Below are positions 23,640 through 36,869 of a stretch of DNA of 64,000 nucleotides, in pieces. The notes under the pieces were generated by a model. That model did no database searches, was not told the DNA's origin, and saw nothing but the letters and a program-made list of their open reading frames with translations. The stretch spans positions 248,001 to 312,000 of the forward strand of contig NW_026570294.1 in assembly GCF_019649055.1 (NCBI RefSeq). Direction: 5' to 3'. The translations under genes and the position numbers were made by a program. This DNA comes from Paramacrobiotus metropolitanus (taxonomy: Eukaryota > Tardigrada > Eutardigrada > Parachela > Macrobiotidae). Positions within the stretch are counted from its first letter, which is position 1. Every line of letters begins with the position of its first letter.

Positions 23640-24459
23640 CATTTGTCATGTTAGAAACCGCATGTCGTATGGCCTTATGCTCCGTATGCAGTGCATGAAT
23701 TATGATTTATGCAAGTTCGTGCTGAATGCGAGACAAAGAAAATTATCCATTCACCATTGCAGTTATTTGGCATTCGTACTTCTGCCATGAGCTTGAGAAT
23801 AAACCGTGGTATAAGGAAGAGTCTTAGACTCACTCTACACTCTTCGCGATAGATCGGGTCGTGTGTACAATTCCTGTAGTTATTCGCAAGATGCAACAGA
23901 GTCCGTAATATTATAGCCACCATTAAAGGGAAAGTTTTCTTATCCATTAAGCGAATGCTGTATTTCATTTTTTAATGGATGATGGCTGAGTAATCTTCTG
24001 CCAAACTTGTACTGTTTTAATTTTTACCTTTTGCTCTCATTACAAGTGAATATGCTAGTAATGCTACATTACAAGTGTATGCTACAGTCTGTACTTGTTT
24101 GCATCATATTTCTTTAACAATCTGTAAGCGTAGCCTTATCTAGCAGTGAGACAGTTCGATAACTCATCCACGCCGAACGGTTAGGCAGGACGGTTCCTTT
24201 GTGTTTTGATTGAATTGTAATAAATTATGCTACGAAACGTCCTGCCGGACACACATGCGATCTTCCACTGCCTGTGAGCCCACACTAGGTAAGTGAGGAA
24301 ATATGACAGTAAACGCGGCGCTCATCATACTATATCATACTACATACTAAATTACATTACATACTCTGTAACTCGGGTAAGATGTAAAACTTGTATACAA
24401 TAATTAACATTCAACTGGTACGTAGAGTTGTCCATCTGCGCACTGTACGTATATGTCGC
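23640..24459. other. Spacer with no recognised gene
   Basis: A+T-rich. No exon with family similarity or good splice context was seen. Confidence 0.4.
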
Positions 24460-25085
24460 CCATAACATCAGTGTTCCGCCGCTCCCTTCCTTCCGAACGA
24501 GTAGTCTAACGGTCGAAGAAAGCCGGGCATATGCATTGCTACCCTGTGGACAATTTTTCATGCCGGCAAACTGCCGAATTTGCTGGCATTGAATCTGCGG
24601 AACGGACGAGATTTGGTGATCAAGCGGGGGCATTTTTTTGGCCTTGGCAATTTACGAATGATCACGTTTGGCTACTTCACGATTCAGGAGATGGAGCCGT
24701 ACACGTTCACGGACCTGGTCCATCTGCAGAGTTTGTCTGTCACTAGAGCACGGTTTAGCCCTCAATCTCTTTGAATTATCACATGAGACATTGCGTCAGT
24801 CCATAGATCCCTATACGTCCAAAGAAAATGACCTGGAAAAGTCAAACGGCTCCATTGTGATTGTTCTTTCGCCTGGTATCGCAACTTTCTCAAGCGGAGT
24901 CCGCACTTAACTGAGCCAAGGGATACAGGAGACGTGTTTGCCATCGGCAATTACATGAGCAACGCCTTTAACAACGGGTGCTTTATGCGATCTCTAAGCG
25001 TGGAGTTCACTGGTGTTGGATCACAGGATTCTGTCATCGGAGGCGAGAGAGTATTCATATTACACGTCGTGCTATAGTCTAACAT
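24460..25085 (+). pseudogene. Secreted LRR protein gene, copy C (internally deleted)
   Basis: Homology to copy B starts near 24460 but the signal-peptide exon is absent. After about 24549 some 270 bp are missing relative to B, joining the exon start to the FHAGKLPNLLALNLRNG region. The LRR part (LVIKRGHFFGLGNLRMITFGYF, LQSL) is followed by frame breaks near 24745 and 24838. The cap region (CDCSFAWYRNFLKR) and the stretch DTGDVFAIGNYM are visible in shifted frames. AATAAA at about 25268 matches the signal after copy B. Tail to tail with the GC1 3' end. Confidence 0.75.
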
Positions 25086-26520
25086 GTTAAAAGCGTTGTG
25101 CAAAAATATGTAGTTTCTTTTTTAACTGGTGACCGTAATTTGTAATGCATGTTGACCACATCTTCACGCTCTGCAGCATCTCTGTCACAGAGTTTCATTA
25201 GTTTGCCCATGTTCCCATACAAAGCGATAGTTCGATAATCTTGAATTCCAGAACGTACTGTAGTTCCAAATAAATAGTATACCGCAAGTATTATCCAAGA
25301 AACAAACTCAAGTCTTCGAAGACGTTATGAGTTGCTTTGAGGTGTCATACGGTCCGCATTCAAAAAGACTTCAAACTATAAAGGACATTTCAGAAAAGTA
25401 CCATTGTACCACGCAAAACAGACACGCAAAAAAATTTTACAGTGCGATCACTCAGAGATTGTTTCGTTACTATCAACCCCGACGAATCTGCATTTATTGT
25501 CGTAGCCAAAAGGTCACCATTTCGCCTTTTCCCTGTAAGGCAACCAGTGTTATTCACGTACGTATCCTTTGTTCACGTAGCTATCCGTTACAAGCCTTAT
25601 CAGCGGTTACAATTAGAAAGACATTGACTAAGATTTCTGAACAAGGTTTACATAAGATTTTCTGTCAACATTATTGCGAAGATCGGTCTGGTGTACAATC
25701 AATTCAGTGCATCTTGACAGCTGTTGCAGTTGCATATTTGCATTATCTTTCGCCGTTAACCGATGTGCTCGTACTCGTAGTTGCTTACGTACCTTGATCA
25801 TTATAGAGCCACGTGATTCAAATTCAAAACCACCAATCTGGTCCAGCAAGTTTTTGGTAGTCTCGCTCACATGGATTTTTGAAGCTGAAACCAGAACCGT
25901 GAAAACGATTTTTTCACTGTGTTCGATTTCTCGTAATTTATGTGCATATACTGTAATACGAGTAATTTAGTAGTTATATAGAGATACAGCATCAAAGGAT
26001 ATCAAAAGACTACGGAAAAGGAATCAAATGAAAGACGCACCCAGGCGTATGATATCGTAACAAATTACGCTATGATAAACGTTGCAGATTACTGTGTTCG
26101 ATTGCAGATTTATACAACCTGTAAATTAGAGACCAGGTTGAAAATTTTGTGAACAATTTCAACATAAAACATACGAGAACATTTGAGCACATGAGTACAC
26201 TTAAGAAGCCTAACTGTTTCCTTTTATTTACGCGGTAAAATACCCATAGTTATTAATTATTGTGTGCGTACGTATTTACGCTAACTCTTCCTTACCGGCG
26301 CCTTGAGATTCCATTCGACTAGCCGTATTGATCGTGTCCCCGAACCTTCCGACGACAACCAAACGAATAAATTTTAATTGTTAACCTTAATTGCTAAGCT
26401 TAAAATCAGTCTTTTTCAAGTTCTATCCTGGGTCGGCGTAAGTAAGTGCAAAAAATTGGAAACCTTTTTTAATTTTAAACCACACGTAGAGTCGTAGACG
26501 TCCTCTTATGATTTGTAGTT
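24460..26520. repeat. Segmental duplication, right unit (LRR-C + GC1 3' end)
   Basis: Counterpart of 17270-19757. Homology ends inside GC1 intron 19 near 26515, just where GC0 switches to upstream-region sequence. Confidence 0.8.
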
Positions 26521-29500
26521 ATGTAACTTATATTTTAAGACTGTGGGAGGCACTCACAGGCAATATCGGGGCATTCTTAATCCAACAACACCGGCTGCAC
26601 AGTAACCTAGACAAAAGCCCGTATTAGCTTGTCCGGCAATCGGGTACTGACGTAAACCACGATCCGAATGTACCTGAATGTATACCAACACGCAGTTGCA
26701 GCCGTTCTGTTGGATCGATTGGCGAAGGGATGCTCTCCGCGGCCTGCAGCATCGATAGCGTCATCCGTGCTATTTCGCCCGCATGACGGCTACCGTTGGG
26801 TATTGGCAGGCCGCTGGCTAACTGACACCCGAGCGAACAATATTAGGCAACACGGTGCCATGCAACATAGTTTCTTGTAAATTATTTAGTACCAGATATG
26901 AGTCGCCGATGGTCTCCACTTTGTATACGTCGAATCGGGGGAGAATCGAATCGAAGACGCTGTACACGGCGTTCAGCAGAACGATCGTCTGCAGTGGAGC
27001 ACACTGGACAACGACCGATCCAAACTGGGGAATATCGCTGAACGACAAGGTTACACACTCAAAGTATTCCGCCACCACAGTGTGTTTGTTGCGTAAACTA
27101 TTGACCACCAACCTGTAAAACTAACGAACGTTGTATTGTTGCGCGTTCATGCGCACGACTAATGAAACTATTTACTCTGGTAGCATTTCCCGTAATAACG
27201 AGTCCACTTTACTCCGCTCATCCACCAACTGCCGAGTACGAGCCTCCACCAGATCCTCTAAATGACTGGAGTACATATCCAGTCGCGGAAGAATTAGATC
27301 AATCATCTTCTTGCACGGGATGACTTGACTCAAGATTTCGGTAAAGCGCGGCATTGTCGGTCGTTCAAGGTGGTTGTTGGCAGTGCATGCATCAACAATG
27401 TGATGCAGTTCCGCCGGTAGTTTGGATGTATCCACGATGCGGATAACGGTTGGGTCCTTACGTAGCACGGCAACGTTTTCTACAAATAAAAGTTGGCATT
27501 CTACTGCAGTGCGGCAATCAGGATCAAAGTTAAAAAAATCAGTTGAGTGTGCCATTTCTGGCAATAAAGTATCACAAAAAATATGAGATATGCTGGTATA
27601 CGGTAGCCGCCCGAAGCAAAGCTAATATCCGTGAGGAAAACGCGATATCTTTCGATTAAAGTGATCAGTCTTCGAGTTTAGCACGCTTAGTATAGCAGAC
27701 GCTGGCTTCGCTTCGGCTGTTTTTTTAGTAGGTGCACTGCTCTGTAAGTTGATGACCATTCATGCGTTTTCATTGAACAATCTCGTTACCCTGTACGCTG
27801 TCGACACTCGCAAAATTGGTCTGCATGGGTGCCCGTCCGGTGAAGATTTCGCTGATGACCACACCCAAACTGTACATGTCGCTTTCTTTCGTGACCTTCA
27901 CGGATGCCCCGCTAATGATCTCCGGTGCGGCCCACAGTACACTGGGATCAAGTGGCAGTTCGGCGGGAAAGATGCTTCCATACAGCTTCCCTCGGAATTT
28001 TGATAGCGCGTACGACGATATTTTCAGGCAAAACCGTTGATCAATCATAATGATGATGCTGGATAAGGCCCCGTGATACTGGAGTGAAGAGCGGTGCAAA
28101 TATTTTAACCCCTGTAAAAGCAGCAGCCGTTTTTATGAGCGAAAACGCTGTACCCAGCGGACTGCATGCAGTCACGGCAGTACATGCACTATTTCCCAGA
28201 TCATGGAGCTCTTCAGGGTGTGGTCCATGTGGATGGGTTCGTTCTGGATCAGCAGTCTTAACGTATCGCGCGCACCGTAGTCGAATACCATGTAGGAATA
28301 CGCGGGACTGCTACTGGTCGCGATACCGACAAATCTGTTCACATTCTCGTGCTGCAGAAACCTTGTCTAATAAAACGGTAATTTCTTGAAATACTTCTAC
28401 ACAACGGTTATAGCCTCTACAAAAGATTATATTTCTTTACCGCATAGAGAACGTTGCGGAAGGTTGCTTGCTCTAGGATTTGGTGCACTGACAAGCATTT
28501 CCCATAAAAGGGCTCGATAGTAACCGACTGACCATGGTGCAATCGTCGGTTAGTGCAAACACTAAGTTCTGCTTCGGGAAGGCGCTGTCGCACCATGATC
28601 CAAGCTGGTCCGGGATTGGACAGCGGCTGAAGGTCTGTGTAATGCAACTGCCACCACGGTGATTTGTTGGACATTTTATTTGAGAACTTCCTAGGAATGA
28701 TCGTCGTCATTTACGATTTTAGCGCACAAGACACATGATGAAAAAGCTTTTCGTGTTACCAGTAGAGCGCAGTGGTCAGTCCAATGCAGATTATGACTGC
28801 TACCGCCACTAGCACCCCGGAGATAATTAATGTTTGCGCTACAAGAAGGACAGAGTACTAAAATTCTAATTGAGAGTTGAGGATAGTGACGTACCATTAA
28901 ACACAGTAGAATAAATTACTGCACAAATTTACAAATTTGAAAAATATTCATTTCGAAACGCCTTACTATTGCTGGTTGCGCAAAGGTCATTCCGGTATCC
29001 ACACTGTGGGACGTCAGGTGGGGGGCCGTCTTTGCTCTTCCATGTGTGTGCTAATTTTGGAGAAACTTCACGCAAGACGGATGATGCGAAGTCATAGAGC
29101 CATGTATCCTGTTAAAAAATTCGAAACCAAAACGAGGTAAAACAAATCCGTTACTGACAGGACTGTCGTGCACTTGGTACAGTATCTACTGTAATCTCCA
29201 GCACTCTTGCCTCCAAAACGCCAGAATCGACATTAAGTCGTTGATAAACGGCATCGTTCATTCGCATTCCGTTTTCGTTGATGAAGAAGTTGCGGAAGCA
29301 TGGATTAAATGATCGATTATAAAATCTTCTAGCAAAACTGGTTCCGGTCAAGGTGTTGATGTCAGCCCGCAGTTCAAGAAAAACCTACGAAAACTTAAAA
29401 CTGAAGGAAACCTCACAAAGATACGGGTTATTGCTTACCTGGGCAAAGGCAAGCACCGATTCATAACCGGAAATGGCCAGATCATTGAGCTGTAAACAAA

Positions 29501-31951
29501 AGAGCGACTTTTGCTAAATTACAAAATCATAATTATTATTATTACCTGCTCGTTGCGTGATACTGAGCGATTGTAACGATCGAGCGAATTATTCTTAGCT
29601 TCCTCCAGTATGTCGCTGATAAGTTCCCATTTTGGATTTGGGTTTTGGAAACTAATAAGCGATTGGAAGCCATCGAAGGCTGCCTAAATCCAAGCGCAAC
29701 CGAATGGAAGTAAATACGTAGAGAATGCAATGGTATGTGGCTGAAAGCGGTTAACCAATAATCTCTGGAGCTTACTTCGTCGTTGTCATCAAGAAACTGC
29801 CACAGAATTTCCGTCATGCCAGGCACTCGAGTGGTTTGAAAAGTGAAGAATATCTGTAGCAGGTGATATACAAAGTGCAGTCAGAAAATGTACTAAGCGT
29901 CCAGTTCATTTCATATTCTCTAAAAATACGACAGTCTGAAGATGATGCGATGAAACTAGGTCATATGTTGATGAAAAAACCGTAATCAGTACATTAATGG
30001 TACAGTACATCAGCGTCCAGAAAAACATAAAAAGTCCCAGCGCGCTGTTAGTTTTCTCGGATTATCAGTATGTACTACACACGAGAATACAATGCCATAC
30101 ATACATAGTCGCCATTGGTCATGTTCAACCTCTTCGCTGTAACCTGGTAATGATAACAACACAGTGGAACTGGGATAAACTCAGCCACAGCAATCGCTTC
30201 TAAGGCTTACCATGATGTCGCGAACGATGCGCGGATGAGCACAGATCACCTGCACTACCGTTGCCAAGAATAAACAAAAACCATGATTATTAATTTATCA
30301 TAAAGTTTGTGGAAGGGGCAGTAAACTAAAGAACCTGATGCTGGCTTAAAGGTTTATAACTTTATATTCGTTAAGTTGGGCCCACCTCGGCTTTGATCTT
30401 GTACTCTGCTGAGTAATGTGGCATAGTCAAGGGTTTTTACTGAGTCGAATTCCAGTTTGTTCGTGAGGAATTTAGTCGTAGTCGATCCATCCAGAAATCG
30501 CTTTATATTACGGCAAGCTACCATATAGAACGTGCTCAGAGCCTGGAATTGCGAGGGCGCATCGCACAGAAGCGTGATGGTGCGCCAGCGGTATCTGCCC
30601 AAAAACAGCTGGAAGCTCACGAATGTTGCTACTTCGTCAGAGGAAGTGAAGCTCATCACGGTTGGATAGCGCTGCTTGTCGCTAAGTGCCCCATCGCTCG
30701 ATGACCTAAAGAGAATGTTAATGCAACTGCAATCGATTTACTCGTGTTTTACAGTGAAGCGGGCTGCAGTATCTCGATGATCATTACCACTTCGTTTCCG
30801 TATTTTCATGATAAATTGGGAAATAGATAAGTTTGGAAATAGAAAATGATAAGTTTGGAAATAAGCGAGATGCACTTACGATGCAAAAAGAGGGATATCC
30901 CATTCTGTAACACAGATTCATAGTATTGTTATGGAAATTTTCGGATTCTGTAGGGTGGAATATGGTAATTACCAGATAATCACGTCATTAACAATCAGTT
31001 CAAAGACTAAGTTCTTGCAGATTAACGATGCCGGTTCATACACGGTAAGATAACCATTTTTTTAATAGAAAATTCTCAGTAGTACACCTATTACTCTGTG
31101 AGTTAAAAAAACCAATCTTCAAGAAAAGAAATCGCTTTCAAGAAAACGAAGAAACCCAACATACAACAACCGTATAGAAGAAACAATCATAAAGATTTGC
31201 ACGAATGTACAGATACAGATCAGCTTACCTCGAGCAAAATCTCCCAGAGCCACTATTTCCAAACTGCACCCTGCAATAAAATATGGTAAGATACGAAAAA
31301 TTCCTGGATTCGAAGAGCGGTATGTACAAAGTAACCCTTACATTTTGTAGCATTGAAAACCTGCCAGATGGCATAAGATAATATTAATTTTGTTAAAATA
31401 GCGATTTGAACCTCGCCGTGCAAATCAATAACGCGCAAAAATTTGCATACTGTAAAATGGCAGGTTCACTTTTTTAACGAGCCAGATAGCTCGGCTGTCC
31501 AGCAAATCATTCTGTATACATACTACAGTATTGTATGATTCTGTAGAGCATATACATGTTAATCCGCATATTCGTCGTGAACAAAATCTGTGGCACAGTT
31601 ACCGGGAGAAAACATGACTGTAAAGCTGTTCGGATATCGTTGGACAGCTTCGTAGATCTTATCCGATAAGGCAGGAACTAATGCTGCCCCATCGGCACAG
31701 CTGAGAGCACCAGGCTCATGAATTATCGTTCTGGACATATTGGCAAATGTTGTCGGATAGTCGTGCTGCAGTCGCTTAAAGGCCACATCTAACGTCGGTC
31801 CAACGGCATAGTAGCTGAATGGAGTCATGTCTCCGATTAGAATAGTGATGGCATGGATATGCATCTGATTCGGATTGTCAAATTTCACACAAAGGAAAAG
31901 CGGCAGAAGGTGTAGCGATAAGGTCAACCCATAAAAGAGTAAGTGCATCAT
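25494..31951 (-). CDS. GC1: natriuretic-peptide-type receptor guanylate cyclase, intact
   Basis: Twenty-two exons (coding order): 31603-31951, 31229-31270, 30880-30904, 30386-30705, 30211-30254, 30105-30143, 29776-29853, 29546-29683, 29439-29489, 29205-29384, 28967-29108, 28760-28838, 28441-28690, 28184-28366, 27790-28111, 27176-27479, 26893-27112, 26674-26821, 26558-26606, 26296-26345, 25793-25884, 25494-25532. All phases agree; about 1,047 aa. Layout: signal peptide, ANF-receptor ligand-binding ectodomain to about residue 469 (LGDFAR, DKQRYPTVMSF, GPPPDVPQCGY), one membrane helix (SGVLVAVAVIICIGL), kinase-homology domain to about 747 without HRD/DFG catalysis (VLWAAPEII, SDMYSLGVVISEIF), a coiled linker, and a cyclase domain. 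Catalytic features are present: both metal aspartates (SFSDI, TIGDSYL), guanine-selecting glutamate (KVETIGD) and cysteine (MPRYC), and NTASRM. It would convert GTP to cGMP at the plasma membrane. It is the only fully intact copy in the array. Confidence 0.93.
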
Positions 31952-33464
31952 AAGGGAATGAGCAAAACAGTAGCGTCCTCACAGGGCTGGCAATCGTTTA
32001 GTTGACTTCAGCTCGCATTATAAGAAAGAATGTTTACGTTGTATTCAGTAACACCATAAAGCTCGCGGAGGTTTCTATCGTCACCTGTTTCCCGTAATGT
32101 AATTGTGCGCACTCCAATTATGACAAGCTGGGTGTCTTCCGCAAAACGACTTCAATAACAGTTGCCTCGTCATCCTGATTTCATCAGTCATTAGGGTGAC
32201 TGCATCTACAAAACGTGCCATTACTTAATTCGTATCGGAATGCGGACCGGGACCAGTCAGTACGTCAGGCACTGATCGTTAAAATTTAATGATAAAGCAT
32301 GCGCGTGCACGCGAAAATTGATCCAGTAAGAATGGCACATTACAAAATATTTATATTTTTCCCATTCAAATGCTCTAGCGTTCTCGGCATTCCTAAGTTT
32401 CTCGTGCTCGTAGACGTTGCACTGAAAAAGGCACGTAACAGTTAGCTAGATCACCGCCGGTATCAAAACAGCAACTTATCGAATCGATCCATTGTACAAC
32501 CAAGAAACTGGTTAACTCTTTCAGTTTCCACGTCATTGAAAACTGCTAATTTTATAATTTTGTAGCGTGCGTCCGTGCCTTTGGAATCCCAAGTCATTTT
32601 ACTGGAAGAGTGGCGTAATCACGGACTACAACAGTATACTTAATTGTCTAATTTCTGTGGAATGCTAAAAAACGGAATGTTTGTTACGTCAGTACAATGT
32701 GCAACCGATAACACTGTTACACGGCTTACAACTGTGGCTCAATGTAAACGGAAAGGCCGAATGCTGCTAAGGAGGTAGAAGGGCATCTCTTTTGGGAACT
32801 GGGCCAATGAGGGCTAGTACATCAAAATGTTCTCATCGGTTTGACGGTTTGAACACGAAAACTGAGTTATATGTATACGATTTCGTTAAATTTCATACCG
32901 TAGAAACTAGAAGTCCGTTCCAGTCACATAAGATTAATCACATATCAGTTTTCCTAACGCTCGCGAATTCGCATCGTATAAGAATGCGGGTTCGTTTTTG
33001 GAATAATTGAAAGCTAGACTACGAGTAACCATGTTTCTTGTCAGCAACTAATTTCGTAAATGTTAAAGTGTGGATGAATGGTGTGGATGAACACACACGG
33101 TGTGGATGAATGGTGTTTAGCAGTGCAATAGTAGGTTGTGGCTATCTGTTCTGACCAGTTTACCACGAGCTGGGCACAGTACTATCGGAAGATGCCCATT
33201 CTTTGTCTAAACCTGATTTTAGTGTTTTCGTTGTTCTTTCGTTTCTACGAGACTCCTCTTATAAATAAGGCCAGCGCTTTGGCCGCACAGAGAATTGATG
33301 TTTTCTCGATTCTGATCTCCTCCTAGCTCGCCCGTGATGTTGCAACCTTTTCTCAATTCAACAGTCTCAAACTTGACGCGCAGCAGTTAAAATTAGGTAC
33401 CATAAGAGCATCGTTTTAATATCGCGTGCATTATTTTTCGTGTACAAAGAGTGATAAACATTTA
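31952..33464. other. Upstream region of GC1 and spacer
   Basis: Sequence about 32160-32560 is shared with the regions upstream of GC2, of the orphan exon at 33.8 kb and of GC0, so it probably contains GC promoter elements. I could not identify a TATA box or defined binding sites. No gene recognised in 32600-33464. Confidence 0.5.
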
Positions 33465-33835
33465 CTGGGAGAACATGACCGTAAAACTGCTCGGGTATCG
33501 TTGGACGGTTTCCTAGATCCTTTCCGATAAGGCAGGAACTAACACTGCTCCATCGGCACAGCTGAGTATGCCAGGTTGATGGATTGTTGTTCGGGACATA
33601 CATGTATTGGCAAAGGTTAACGGATAGTCTTGTTGCATCTGCTCAAGCTTAAGGCCACATCATAAGCCGGTCCGACGGCATAATAGCTGAAGGGAGTACT
33701 GCCGCCGATAAGGAGGGTGATGGCATGCATAGGAGCATTTTGATTAGAGTTGCCCAATGACAAACAAAGAAACATTAGCGTAAAAAGCAGCGACAAAGTC
33801 GACCCGTAAAATGCATTGTAATGGGATGAGCGCAA
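33465..33835 (-). pseudogene. Orphan first exon of a receptor guanylate cyclase
   Basis: Starts with ATG and a signal peptide (SLLFTLMFLCLSLG), then MHAITLLIGGSTPFSYYAVGP as in GC1 and GC2 exon 1. The frame breaks after DVAL. The rest (DYPLTFAN, TIHQPG, LSCADGA, SFTVMFSP) is recognisable in other frames, ending near a GTAAAT donor. No exon 2 or later follows before GC1. Upstream-region homology near 34560-34690 shows it is what remains of a once complete copy. Confidence 0.8.
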
Positions 33836-34086
33836 TAACAGCGTTTACGCAAAAGTTTTGGCGAGACGGCAGTCATGCTACTTAATGTGCATGCTGGAAT
33901 CCTCACCCGACTGAACAATCAGCAACTACCGTTGCCGTTCCTAGCACAAAACAGAGAGAATTCAGCGGAAAAGAGAAATCCGCGAATTATGATACACGAT
34001 ACGCCCCGTTCTGACAGCATTTGAGTAGAAATACAAGCATAGTTGGCAGAGTAAACTTTTTCTCTGCTTTCTTTTTGATTGCATCG

Positions 34087-34447
34087 GGGCCATTTCCGGC
34101 CGTGTTCAGCATATTTGTCCAAAGGAATTAAAGTTCTGATTCCAGCTATGGTATTCTGGCGTAGCGTGAAAGAGTAGGGGAGAAGATTCAGCAAAACGGA
34201 GGAATTCGCATATTATAAAAACACGGCACGCCACCGTTTTTTTGGCAGTGGTCTTTGTTAAATGCATGATGAGGAAAACTGCGTATGATTGCGAGCCTTT
34301 GCAGCGCTAAGCTATGTCATTTGAGTTGCCGGATTAAACGGTTTTTTTTTGTGTTATGGCTGCGGGACCGTTTCCGGCCACGTTCCGCGTATTTGCCAAA
34401 AGGAATTAAAGTTTCGAGCCCACCCTTGGTGTTCTGGCGTTGCGTAT
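34087..34447. repeat. Pair of direct repeats, about 85 bp each
   Basis: 34087-34170 and 34363-34447 share GGAATTAAAGTT, TTTCCGGCC and GTATTCTGGCG-type blocks. On the minus strand both read a similar peptide (QRQNT, then TLIP and KYAE-GRK), so the unit may once have been coding. Family not recognised. Confidence 0.55.
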
Positions 34448-34855
34448 ATGATCGAGTAATAAACAGCGTTCCTACATTGAGTACATTGCTTATTTTATAA
34501 ACGTTCGACTGGAAAAGGGTAACAAGAACAAGAAGCATTTATTTATACTGCTTCCGGTGTCGAAACAACAACGTAACGCATTTCAATCAGTTCATTGTAT
34601 AACTTTGCAACTGATTAGCTTTTTCCACATCAGTAAAAATTGATAATTTTATAATTGGGCAGCGTGCGTCCATGCCTTTGCAATCAAAATCATATTGCTG
34701 GATCATTGGCGTAATTCCGGAAGTACATTAAAACGATCACAATGTAATGATATCGATGGATTGATAAACAAACAGAATCTTTGGTGGCGTTGGTACATGT
34801 TGCAACGACAGTGATGTTGGTGTCCAAGTACATAATATAATGTAGTGTGTAAAAG

Positions 34856-35152
34856 GGAAAATCGTCCGGACGGTTAAACCGTCCGCCGGACGCTTTTCCC
34901 TGCAAGTCGGCAAAACCGTCCGGCGGGCCAAAAAAACGTCCGTCCTTATCGGGGGCGGACGGTTTTGCCGGAGTGCATATTCGGGGGCGGACGGTATTGT
35001 CGGAATGCATACCGTCCGGCCCCAAATTATAGACCGGCAATACCGAATAAACAGTCTTGGTCATTCACAGAATCGAATAGAGCAGAAAAAAGTTCAAAAA
35101 ACTGGGTGGAGAACATTTACGGCGTACGTTTTTTCGGACGTCCGGACGATTA
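34856..35152. repeat. GC-rich inverted-repeat element (CCGTCCGG-rich, MITE-like)
   Basis: Begins near 34858 with AATCGTCCGGACG and ends near 35150 with the reverse complement CGTCCGGACGATT. The interior is dense in CCGTCC/GGACGG motifs and holds a 32-bp tandem duplication (34947-34978 and 34979-35010). Composition is sharply different from the flanks. No coding capacity seen. Confidence 0.65.
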
Positions 35153-35823
35153 GCCGGTTACACATCGTATCGGGAAGTGCGCATCTTTATCATGATAATT
35201 ATTACTGTTTCAGCACAAATCGCAACTGAGCAGGAATCGTAGTAACTGCGGGAAGTACATCATAGCGTTGCTAGGTAAGTAACATTACAGAATCTCGAGA
35301 ATCTCGTGTACGTACATGTGGTACGTACACTCGTACAATCATCACAATATAACCCCTCGCGGTGAATTTAAATCGAAGATTCGATTCACTATAATACACG
35401 ATTTAGCATAATAGTAATATACTAGTGGTGGTTGTTAACCACATTATCGCACGAGCGCGAGCGCCAATACCACTGAGTAGTGGTAGTGGGTTTATGGAAT
35501 TGGAAAAGTGAGCCGTGACGCTCTTCGTGGCGTCAGACAAATTTATGCTCTTGACGATCAATTAACTGCAGCACCTCGCGCTTCGCTCTCGGTGAAAATT
35601 ATTATGGTAATCATTTTTATCGACAGAGTCGTGCACACAGCTATCTGTCACCAGCTTTTTTCTCAGATGAATACGAGTAGAAAATGGTGAAAAATTTCCA
35701 TAACATATCTAAATCTAAATGCTATCATCGCAAGACTGAATTGAGCGCTTCAGGTGCTCCTTTGCCGCTATCATTGCCAGCGGAGATGCTGCTGCCTTAA
35801 ACAACAAAAAACAGCCAAAAGGT
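35153..35823. other. Spacer downstream of GC2
   Basis: No gene recognised. Short palindromic GTACGTACA motifs near 35310. CAGCCAAAAGGTT from the GC2 last exon is duplicated in its 3' flank near 35812. Confidence 0.4.
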
Positions 35824-36869
35824 TCAGCGCAACAGCCAAAAGGTTATCATTTCCCCTTTTCCCTGTAAAAATAACGAATTTCTGTGCACATGCCGCATAT
35901 ATTGAGAACACATGCATTCAGGATAATAATATTATGATTCAGGATAATAAGATTATGTACGAGGTTATAAAGAATTTCGGGCTAACGGCTTTACGATCAA
36001 CCTTTACGATCGGCTTTACGATCGATGTATTCCATGCAATCCGCACCTTGACAGTTATCACGCTTTCACCAGTGACAGTATCCAAAATGTCAGCGTTTGG
36101 AAATAACTTACAGTAATTCCAATACAAATCAGATGCTATCTTTACCTTAATGCTAATAGCACCACGTGACTCTGTTTCAAAACCGCCCAGCTTGTCCAGC
36201 AAATGTTTGGTAGTTCCGCTAACATGGATGCTGGAAGCTGTAATCAGGCCACCAGCTTTAAAGAATTCTGATTCAGAGTTCGAAAATGAACCCCACCGCG
36301 TTATTTCCTAGCGGAAAGCGTTGGTAGTATACCTACTTCGCTATTACTACTGATAACACGCATAGCTGGCATTTAGGACTATGTAAGCATAAAATGATTT
36401 GTCTGGACATTTAGCTTAGACAGCTTTAGGGCATCAAAACAAATAGTTGGTATCTAAATGACAGGTCCGGCAGGTGCCGAAAGGAACGTAAAACTGGCAA
36501 ACAGTACTGTAATATGCGTTTTCCTTATCTTGCTAACTTACCGGCACCGTGCGTTTCCATTCGGCTAGCTGTATTAACAGTGTCCCCGAATCTGCAGATG
36601 CAAACAAAAATTAAAAGTTTATTTTACAACTCGTCTAAAAAACTAAGATTTTATTCATAACCCAAAACTTTTGGTCGGTGAACTTTGAAGCAGAAGGCCG
36701 TGGTTTTAAGCTAACCCGTGCGTAGCCGTTTCTTTAACCTGATAGAAAAACGGTTTTACTCACAGACAGTACCGCGGCATTTTAAGTCCCACAACACCGG
36801 CTGCGCAGGGACCTGCAGGAAAATACACATTGACTTAATATTTCATAACCCAGTTAAAAAATAGGAAAT

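Noticed and set aside
28111-28184. Active protein kinase in GC1
   Set aside because: The domain lacks HRD and DFG catalysis; it is the regulatory kinase-homology domain of receptor guanylate cyclases.
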